From Flavobacterium psychrophilum (GTDB taxonomy: Bacteria > Bacteroidota > Bacteroidia > Flavobacteriales > Flavobacteriaceae): 7,399 nucleotides of DNA. Location: NCBI GenBank assembly GCA_945878515.1, contig CAMCTL010000158.1:1-7399 (forward strand), read 5' to 3'. The notes under the pieces are model-generated. The model saw only the letters and a program-made list of their open reading frames with translations. It ran no database searches and had not been told where the DNA came from. The position numbers and the translations under genes were made by a program. Of the stretch, positions 1-4,817 are shown in pieces (the stretch's first letter is position 1; each line of letters begins with the position of its first letter).

Positions 1-1299
1 ATTGTATTGACTGCATCACACAATCCACCAGAATACAACGGTTACAAAGTATATTGGCAAGATGGCGGACAAATTGTTCCTCCGCAAGATGGAGAAATAA
101 TCAACACAATTGAAAAATTAAATTACACCCAAATCAAATTTGACGCCAATGAAGATTTGATTCAATATATAGATTCTGAAATTGACCAAGCTTTCATCAA
201 ATCGACTATCGAAAATGCTAGTTTTGGAACTTCGCAAGAAGCCAAAGACAATTTAAATATTGTATTTACCTCATTACATGGAACTTCGATAACTTTAATT
301 CCTGATACTTTTGCGCAAGCCGGATATCCAAACGTGAATATTGTTGAAGAACAAAGAGTTCCAAATGGTGACTTTCCAACCGTAAAATCTCCAAATCCAG
401 AAGAGCCAGAAGCATTGGCAATGGCATTGGCATTGGCAGACAAAACCAACGCAGATATTGTTGTTGGAACTGATCCAGATTGCGACAGATTGGGTGTTGC
501 TGTAAGAAATAATGAAGGCAAAATGACTTTGTTGAATGGAAACCAAACGATGATTTTAATGACTGCATTTTTATTGAAAGAATGGAAAAAAGCAAGCAAA
601 ATCAACGGAAAACAATTTGTAGGTTCAACCATCGTTTCTACTCCAATGATTATGGAATTGGCAACAGCTTATGGCGTAGAATGCAAAGTAGGTTTGACAG
701 GTTTCAAATGGATTGCCAAAATGATTAATGATTTTCCAGAGTTAGAATTCATTGGCGGTGGCGAAGAAAGTTTTGGTTTCATGGTAGGCGATGCCGTTCG
801 TGATAAAGATGCTGTTGCAGCCACTTTGTTAATTTGTGAATTGGCGGCTCAAGCCAAAGCAAGCGGAAGTTCTATTTATAAAGAATTACAACAATTATAT
901 GTAGAACACGGTTTCTATAAAGAGCATTTGATTTCTCTTACCAAAAAAGGAATGGACGGTTTAGCCGAAATCAACCAAATGATGGTTACTATGCGTGAAA
1001 ATCCTGTGAAAGAAATCAACGGACAGCGTGTAGTTCTTTTAGAAGATTACAAATCGTCTGTTGCAAAAAATTTATTGACAGGCGAAGAAGAAACCATGAA
1101 CATTCCAAAATCGGATGTGCTGATTTACTATACTGAAGACGGTTCGAAAATTTGTGCAAGACCAAGCGGCACCGAACCAAAAATTAAATTTTACATCAGT
1201 GTAAATACAAAACTCGATAGTTTAGAAAATTTCACGAAAGTGGAAACCCTTTTAGACAACAAAATCAAAAACATCATTGCTGCGATGCAATTGAGCTAA
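1..1299 (+). CDS. Phospho-sugar mutase (phosphoglucomutase/phosphomannomutase, PgcA/PGM2-like), 5'-truncated
   Basis: Cytoplasmic alpha-D-phosphohexomutase that interconverts hexose 1-phosphate and 6-phosphate through a phosphoserine, feeding sugar-nucleotide and polysaccharide synthesis. The frame is open from base 1, so the gene starts outside the window; the TTG at base 7 is an internal Leu codon, not a start. 432 codons are present and roughly 140 N-terminal residues are missing if the family length near 570-580 holds. All four active-site loops are visible, counting from base 1: the catalytic serine loop TASHNP (residues 4-9, Ser6), the metal-binding loop DPDCDR (158-163), the sugar-recognition loop GGGEESFGF (252-260) and the phosphate-binding loop RPSGTEPK (387-394). 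The wording around the serine loop (NGYKVYW, DGGQ) resembles the PgcA/human PGM2 branch more than bacterial AlgC; this comparison is from memory. Glucose versus mannose preference cannot be read from the sequence. The gene appears intact after the window edge. Confidence 0.95.
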   Translation: MVLTASHNPPEYNGYKVYWQDGGQIVPPQDGEIINTIEKLNYTQIKFDANEDLIQYIDSEIDQAFIKSTIENASFGTSQEAKDNLNIVFTSLHGTSITLIPDTFAQAGYPNVNIVEEQRVPNGDFPTVKSPNPEEPEALAMALALADKTNADIVVGTDPDCDRLGVAVRNNEGKMTLLNGNQTMILMTAFLLKEWKKASKINGKQFVGSTIVSTPMIMELATAYGVECKVGLTGFKWIAKMINDFPELEFIGGGEESFGFMVGDAVRDKDAVAATLLICELAAQAKASGSSIYKELQQLYVEHGFYKEHLISLTKKGMDGLAEINQMMVTMRENPVKEINGQRVVLLEDYKSSVAKNLLTGEEETMNIPKSDVLIYYTEDGSKICARPSGTEPKIKFYISVNTKLDSLENFTKVETLLDNKIKNIIAAMQLS

Positions 1300-1323
1300 T
1301 CATTAGCCAATCATTTTTTCTAA

Positions 1324-1357
1324 AAGACCCGTGAGCTGTAAGAAGCAATCGGGTCTT
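1324..1357 (+). terminator. Hairpin after the phospho-sugar mutase, possible terminator
   Basis: A perfect 8-bp inverted repeat, AAGACCCG (1324-1331) and CGGGTCTT (1350-1357), encloses an 18-base loop in which GCT (1335-1337) can pair with AGC (1344-1346). It starts 25 bases after the mutase stop and ends 20 bases before the exporter start. The four consecutive G:C pairs make it the strongest stem in this gap. On the plus strand no T-run follows it; a T6 run lies upstream at 1314-1319. It may therefore be a weak or partial terminator, or an RNA-stabilising hairpin within a shared transcript. Confidence 0.5.
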
Positions 1358-1377
1358 GTAGATAAAAAACAACTTAA

Positions 1378-3204
1378 ATGAATAATTTCAAAAAAATATT
1401 TCCATTTATAATTCCTTATAAAAAGTATGCTTACTTAAACATATTTTTTAATATTTTGTATGCTTTATTTAGTACGCTATCTTTCATAGCTTTAATTCCT
1501 GTTTTGAAAGTAATCTTTAATGATAAAAAAGAAATTTTTCAAAAACCAGCTTACGAAGGTATAAGCCATTTAAAAAGTTTTTCTGAAAATTATCTAAACT
1601 ATTATTTGACCGATTCGATAAACAAAAACGGCAGTTTCTATGTACTCATGGTTATGATTGCATTTATCATTGTCGTCTTTATGCTAAAAAATTTATTCAA
1701 CTATTGGGCAATGTATTTTAGCACTTTTATGCGAAATGGAATTTTAATGGATATGCGAATTTCAATTTACAAGAAAATAACAAGTTTGCCATTGGGTTAT
1801 TACTCAAAAACTACAAAGGGCGACGTGATTTCAAAGACGATTGCTGATGTAAACGAGATTAGTAGTTCCTATTTGTCTATTTTAGAAATGGTTGTTAGGG
1901 AACCACTTACAATTATTTTCACCCTCATCACGATGTTGTTTTTAAGTTTCAAATTAACACTTTTTGTACTATTCTTTATCCCTATTTCGGGATTTATTAT
2001 TTCAAAAATTGGAAAGTCATTAAAGAAAAATTCGACAATAGTCCAAGAGCAACAGGGCAAAATGCTGTCTATTTTGGAAGAAACTTTAACGGGCTTGCGA
2101 GTGATAAAATCTTTTACATCAGAAGAAAAATTTAGATTGACTTTCAAAGAAACGAATGTAAACTTTTATAAATATTCAAATATTGTACTTAATCGTCAAA
2201 ATTTAGCTTCGCCAATGAGCGAGTTTTTAGGGATTTTAGTAATTGGGATATTGTTAGTTTATGGTGGCTATTTGGTTTTTGTAGAAAAACAAATGGAAGC
2301 TGGATTTTTTCTAGGCTATATAATGCTTGCATACAACATTCTAACTCCTGCAAAAGCAATTTCTAAAGCAAGCTATGGACTCAAAAGAGGAAATGCATCT
2401 GCAGATCGTGTTTTAGAAATTCTCGAACAGGAAAATACAATTACGAGCAAGAAAGATGCTTTTGTAAAAACCACATTCGATTCTAAAATATCCATTAAAA
2501 ATATTAACTTTAAATACGAAGAAGAAACTGTTTTGAAAAATTTTTCACTTGAAGTAAACAAAGGCCAAACCGTGGCTCTTGTTGGACAATCGGGAAGTGG
2601 AAAAAGTACCATTGCCAACTTATTGACTCGTTTTTATGATGTAAATGAAGGTACAATTTCAATTGACGGAACTGACATCAAGGATATGAATCTCCAATCG
2701 CTCCGTGGTTTGATGGGCTTGGTTACACAAGACAGCATTTTGTTTAATGACACCATAAAGTCCAATATTTCGCTTGGAAAACTAGACGCAACCGATGATG
2801 AAATTATTGACGCTTTGAAAATTGCGAATGCTTATGAATTTGTAAAAGATTTGCCATTGGGAATTTATACCAACATTGGCGACAGCGGAAACAAACTTTC
2901 GGGTGGTCAAAAACAACGATTGTCCATTGCTCGTGCGGTTTTAAAAAATCCTCCAATAATGATTTTAGACGAAGCCACATCAGCATTAGATACCGAAAGC
3001 GAAAAATTTGTACAAGTTGCGCTAGAAAATATGATGCAAAACCGGACTTCGATTGTGATTGCACACCGACTTTCAACTATTCAAAAGGCAGACAAAATTG
3101 TGGTCATGCAAAAAGGTGAAATCGTCGAACAAGGAACTCACGACGAACTCATTGTATTGAATGGAACGTATAATAAATTGGTGATGATGCAGAGTTTTGA
3201 ATAA
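1378..3204 (+). CDS. ABC exporter half-transporter, MsbA-like (fused membrane and ATPase domains)
   Basis: Inner-membrane exporter of 608 residues that should act as a homodimer, using ATP to move or flip a hydrophobic substrate, by family analogy lipid A or another lipid. Six membrane segments are visible at about 18-44, 86-112, 168-190, 194-211, 281-303 and 308-325, followed by the nucleotide-binding domain from about 370. That domain is complete: A-loop Tyr380, Walker A GQSGSGKST (403-411), Q-loop Gln451, signature LSGGQ (507-511), Walker B IMILDE (527-532) with catalytic Glu532, D-loop SALD (535-538) and switch His563. The loop between segments 1 and 2 is about 40 residues, longer than in E. 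coli MsbA, which fits the extra length (608 versus 582). The ATG at 1378 is preceded by A-rich DNA without a Shine-Dalgarno, normal for Bacteroidota. I see no promoter motif in the 78-base gap, so transcription may continue from the mutase. The substrate is unproven; a peptide or drug exporter is possible. Confidence 0.93.
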   Translation: MNNFKKIFPFIIPYKKYAYLNIFFNILYALFSTLSFIALIPVLKVIFNDKKEIFQKPAYEGISHLKSFSENYLNYYLTDSINKNGSFYVLMVMIAFIIVVFMLKNLFNYWAMYFSTFMRNGILMDMRISIYKKITSLPLGYYSKTTKGDVISKTIADVNEISSSYLSILEMVVREPLTIIFTLITMLFLSFKLTLFVLFFIPISGFIISKIGKSLKKNSTIVQEQQGKMLSILEETLTGLRVIKSFTSEEKFRLTFKETNVNFYKYSNIVLNRQNLASPMSEFLGILVIGILLVYGGYLVFVEKQMEAGFFLGYIMLAYNILTPAKAISKASYGLKRGNASADRVLEILEQENTITSKKDAFVKTTFDSKISIKNINFKYEEETVLKNFSLEVNKGQTVALVGQSGSGKSTIANLLTRFYDVNEGTISIDGTDIKDMNLQSLRGLMGLVTQDSILFNDTIKSNISLGKLDATDDEIIDALKIANAYEFVKDLPLGIYTNIGDSGNKLSGGQKQRLSIARAVLKNPPIMILDEATSALDTESEKFVQVALENMMQNRTSIVIAHRLSTIQKADKIVVMQKGEIVEQGTHDELIVLNGTYNKLVMMQSFE

Positions 3205-3206
3205 AA

Positions 3207-3238
3207 TTTTAGATTTAAGATTGCAGATTTTAGATTAT
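3207..3238. repeat. Heptamer tandem repeat (AGATTnn)x4
   Basis: AGATT occurs at 3211, 3218, 3225 and 3232, exactly 7 bases apart, with variable last two bases (TA, GC, TT, AT). The 10-mer ATTTTAGATT is repeated exactly at 3206-3215 and 3227-3236. The array begins directly behind the exporter stop codon (3202-3204). Similar degenerate AGATT-type microsatellites are, from memory, common between Flavobacterium genes. It also creates the artificial N-terminus (ILDLRLQILDY) of the TTG-started frame that opens at 3197. Confidence 0.75.
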
Positions 3239-3271
3239 GTAAAGGGGATCGAACAGGTTTTAATTTGCAAA

Positions 3272-3487
3272 ATGTACCTCAACGATCACAACATAACACT
3301 TCCTGAAGATCCTGATCGTTTTGTTTGGAAATACTTGGACTGTCTAAGTTTCAAAATTTATTGTTCTAGAAGAAATTATTTATGTCTTGTTCGAAATGAA
3401 GAGCTAAAAACAAGCATAGAAATCAATAAGTTAATTGAAAAAATAAAATTCATCCAAAATCAGAAAACTGGTATAAAAATCTCGTGA
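3272..3487 (+). CDS. Possible small hypothetical protein (71 aa), doubtful
   Basis: I do not recognise this protein. The frame can be extended back to a TTG at 3197 overlapping the exporter, but residues before Met at 3272 come from the AGATT repeat, so ATG 3272 is the only sensible start. The product would be a soluble 71-residue protein, rich in charged residues, with four cysteines, three of them clustered (CLSFKIYCSRRNYLC), and a Lys/Ile-rich C-terminal stretch that could form a helix. Against it: no promoter or spacing signal, more rarely used codons (CTC, CTA, CGA, TCG) than the neighbouring genes, and an 8-bp inverted repeat (3281-3320) inside it that could instead be the exporter's terminator. 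It may be a remnant of an older gene or chance. Confidence 0.25.
   Translation: MYLNDHNITLPEDPDRFVWKYLDCLSFKIYCSRRNYLCLVRNEELKTSIEINKLIEKIKFIQNQKTGIKIS
3281..3322 (+). terminator. Inverted repeat with T-rich tail, possible exporter terminator
   Basis: AACGATCA (3281-3288) is perfectly complementary to TGATCGTT (3313-3320). The 24-base interior holds a further small stem, CTTC/GAAG. The right arm runs into TTTTGTTT (3319-3326). It lies 77 bases after the ABC exporter stop, a reasonable place to end that transcript. The stem has only three G:C pairs and a large loop, so it would be weak. It overlaps the doubtful small ORF, and both readings are unlikely to be right. Confidence 0.3.
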
Positions 3488-3690
3488 TTCAATTGGTAAA
3501 ACAACTGGGTTTTTGATTTTACAATAAACAAAATGAGATTTTATGAGAGTGATATATTGATTTGTAGCCTACAAAAAGAGCAATAAAATTAACGTCGAAT
3601 TTGGATCGACCTCTAAAAAACAGATTGATGCACTAACTTCCAAATATGAGCAAAATCTGAAGACCGTAATAAACACTTAAAAACATACCT

Positions 3691-3740
3691 TTGGCAAGGG
3701 TTAAAATGCCAGTATTATAGTAGCAATTTGCCCTCGCCAG
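3691..3740. other. Long imperfect hairpin, structured element of unknown role
   Basis: The arms TTGGCAAGGG (3691-3700) and CCCTCGCCAG (3731-3740) pair with one A-C mismatch and one terminal G-U. Inside, AAATGC (3704-3709) pairs with GCAATTT (3723-3729) with one bulged A (3726), leaving a 13-base apical loop (3710-3722). That is about 15 base pairs, unusually GC-rich for this AT-rich gap. No T-run follows on either strand, so it is not a standard terminator. It could be part of a small RNA, a repeated palindromic element or a transcript end structure. Confidence 0.4.
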
Positions 3741-3779
3741 CAGCTGTTGTACTGTCCTACTAAAAACTACGGTAAAAAC

Positions 3780-3795
3780 ACTATTAAAAAATAGT
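3780..3795. repeat. AT-rich short hairpin
   Basis: ACTATT (3780-3785) and AATAGT (3790-3795) form a perfect 6-bp stem around AAAA. It lies just upstream of the phased A-tracts. Given the AT content it may be a chance palindrome; it has no clear terminator tail on either strand. Confidence 0.3.
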
Positions 3796-3798
3796 AAA

Positions 3799-3856
3799 AA
3801 ATTTTAACAAAATTTAACCAAAATTTTGTAGTTCAACAATTTAATTACTATTTTTA
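3799..3856 (+). promoter_or_regulatory. Candidate Bacteroidota promoter with upstream phased A-tracts
   Basis: A -33 element TTG (3826-3828) is followed after 20 bases by TATTTTTA (3849-3856), which matches TAnnTTTG except for the last base; the spacing is within the known 17-23 range. Directly upstream and overlapping are three near-identical 11-base units beginning AAATTT at 3799, 3810 and 3821, in phase with the DNA helix, the arrangement of a bent or UP-like activating region. Transcription would start near 3862 and run toward the secreted-protein gene at 4160, giving a leader of about 300 bases. Confidence 0.4.
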
Positions 3857-4084
3857 GCACCATAATCCGATACAGCAACGTAAATTGCCCAAGCTCTAAC
3901 ATCGTAAATCCTCACAAAGACAGGTAAATGCCAGTAACTTTGAAAGATTCGCAAGAGATTGTTTTCCAAGCAAATCGTTGTATCAAACAAAACGTCACAA
4001 GACACAGAATTTATTCTCCTTTGAGCACCATTATAAATAGTGTAAGCCTGAAAATTAGTAAATGGGCGGATAAATATAAAATTC

Positions 4085-4110
4085 AAAAAAAGTGGAGTTC
4101 AGATACCACT
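4085..4110 (-). terminator. Weak minus-strand terminator-like hairpin in the leader
   Basis: AGTGG (4091-4095) and CCACT (4106-4110) form a 5-bp stem with a 10-base loop. Read on the minus strand the stem is followed by a T6 run (complement of 4085-4090), so it could stop antisense transcription running leftward through the secreted-protein gene. The stem is short, and on the plus strand it is only a small leader hairpin with an A-run on both sides. Confidence 0.2.
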
Positions 4111-4159
4111 CAAAAAAACGGGGCGAATCTGCTATGCCAAAGGCAGAAAAAAATGAAAC

Positions 4160-4771
4160 ATGAAAAAAATTATTTTTTTAATGCTGTTTGCCGTAATAGG
4201 AGCGCAGCAGGCGCAAGCGCAATGCACAGGTACTTCAATTGCATTCAAATGGGGTGCAGGTGCTGGAACAACTTACAATTATCAATATGATGGATTGAGA
4301 AACGGAAAATGTGCCTACAAACAACTAAATCCTGGCACAACAATTGAGTGGACAGGATCACAATGGAATATTTACGGAAATGGTTCTTATTCTGGAGACG
4401 TGTTTTGGCACAGTACTGTAAATGTTGGTGATAGACCAAGTAATAATCTTGAAGATTGGGTAGCAGATAAAAATCTTCCTATGATTTCATTTTCAGGTAC
4501 AGGTACAATAGATCATCCTTCACTAGCTACTGTTGCTTTTAGTAAATCTATAATTCAAATGTTCCCTAATCCAACTTCTAGCATAATATACCTTAAAACG
4601 GAAAAGAATATACAAATCGACAAGATTGTTGTTACAGATTTAACAGGTAAAAAAGTGGTAGAGATTAACAATTCTAATCAAATTAATGTTGCCAAACTAG
4701 CCGCAGGCTTATATATCCTAGAAGCCTCTTCTGGCACAGAAAAGTTTACCAACAAATTTATAAAAGAGTAA
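4160..4771 (+). CDS. Small secreted protein with C-terminal T9SS type A sorting domain
   Basis: A 203-residue exported protein of unknown function. Residues 1-20 or 21 form a signal peptide (MKKIIFLMLFAVIG, then AQQAQAQ) likely cut by signal peptidase I after an A-Q-A site; the Cys22 that follows is not in a lipobox. Residues 131-203 are a T9SS sorting domain: the MFPNPTSS opening, a KIVVTDLTGKKV strand, an AAGLYIL motif and a basic KFTNKFIKE ending. It should pass to the periplasm by Sec, cross the outer membrane by type IX secretion, and be released or surface-anchored after the domain is removed. The mature part (about 22-128) is only 105 residues, rich in Gly, Trp, Tyr and Asn, with two cysteines (22 and 51) that could form a disulfide and a TIEWTGSQWNIY segment suggesting a beta-sheet fold. 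I recognise no catalytic motif. ATG 4160 is chosen because the ATG at 4153 is out of frame with the signal peptide. A promoter may lie at 3826-3856. Confidence 0.9.
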   Translation: MKKIIFLMLFAVIGAQQAQAQCTGTSIAFKWGAGAGTTYNYQYDGLRNGKCAYKQLNPGTTIEWTGSQWNIYGNGSYSGDVFWHSTVNVGDRPSNNLEDWVADKNLPMISFSGTGTIDHPSLATVAFSKSIIQMFPNPTSSIIYLKTEKNIQIDKIVVTDLTGKKVVEINNSNQINVAKLAAGLYILEASSGTEKFTNKFIKE

Positions 4772-4779
4772 AAAAAATA

Positions 4780-4816
4780 ACCCATTCCGTTTTGATAACA
4801 TCAGGACTGAATGGGT
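4780..4816 (-). terminator. Strong hairpin terminator between convergent genes
   Basis: The outer stem ACCCATTC (4780-4787) / GAATGGGT (4809-4816) is perfect. After one C-T mismatch the pairing continues for eight more pairs (4789-4796 with 4800-4807, two of them G-U) to a 3-base loop. On the minus strand the hairpin starts one base after the receptor stop codon and is followed by a T-rich tract (complement of 4771-4778), a classic intrinsic terminator. On the plus strand it follows the T9SS gene stop by 8 bases but has only ATTAAAA after it, so it probably stops that transcript less sharply or protects its 3' end. Confidence 0.85.
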
Positions 4817-4817
4817 A

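Larger units (their letters stand above)
3205..4159. other. Gene-poor interval between exporter and secreted-protein gene
   Basis: This 955-base stretch holds no gene I can recognise. It contains, in order, the AGATT repeat, the doubtful 71-residue ORF, a short broken frame (3543-3680), a long imperfect hairpin (3691-3740), an AT-rich block with phased A-tracts (3780-3831), a candidate promoter (3826-3856) and about 300 bases of likely leader before the secreted-protein start. Frames longer than 80 codons exist on both strands at 3841-4290 but look like chance: on the plus strand the frame runs out of register into the signal-peptide gene, and neither product shows a domain. I saw no tRNA, rRNA, known riboswitch or transposase signature. 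Confidence 0.6.

Noticed and set aside
3197..3271. TTG-started N-terminal extension of the small ORF, overlapping the exporter end by 8 bases
   Set aside because: These residues are a translation of the AGATT heptamer repeat, so the apparent translational overlap is very probably an artefact.
3594..3610. Small hairpin GTCGA/TCGAC
   Set aside because: Only 5 bp with a 7-base loop and no tail; expected by chance in this length of sequence.
3820..3842. Resemblance of the GTAGTTCAAC segment to type II-C CRISPR repeat ends or a tracrRNA anti-repeat
   Set aside because: There is no array, no repeated spacer-sized unit and no cas gene in the window; the similarity is too short to support.
3841..4086. 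Minus-strand open frame of 81 codons
   Set aside because: The product shows no domain, signal or plausible start context, it overlaps the candidate promoter, and its composition is not typical of the real genes here.
3688..4143. Perfect 9-bp inverted repeat CCTTTGGCA (3688-3696) / TGCCAAAGG (4135-4143) that could be ends of a 456-bp miniature mobile element
   Set aside because: No target-site duplication flanks it, the arms do not extend beyond 9 bp, and one such match is roughly expected by chance over this distance. The left arm is better explained by the local hairpin at 3691-3740.
4220..4228. Cys22 after the signal peptide as a lipoprotein anchor
   Set aside because: The preceding residues (AQAQ) do not form a lipobox; the site fits signal peptidase I better.
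3928..4290. Plus-strand open frame of 120 codons running into the secreted-protein gene
   Set aside because: Its last third is the out-of-register reading of the T9SS signal-peptide region, and the first part has no recognisable feature. The signal-peptide frame from 4160 is clearly the real one.
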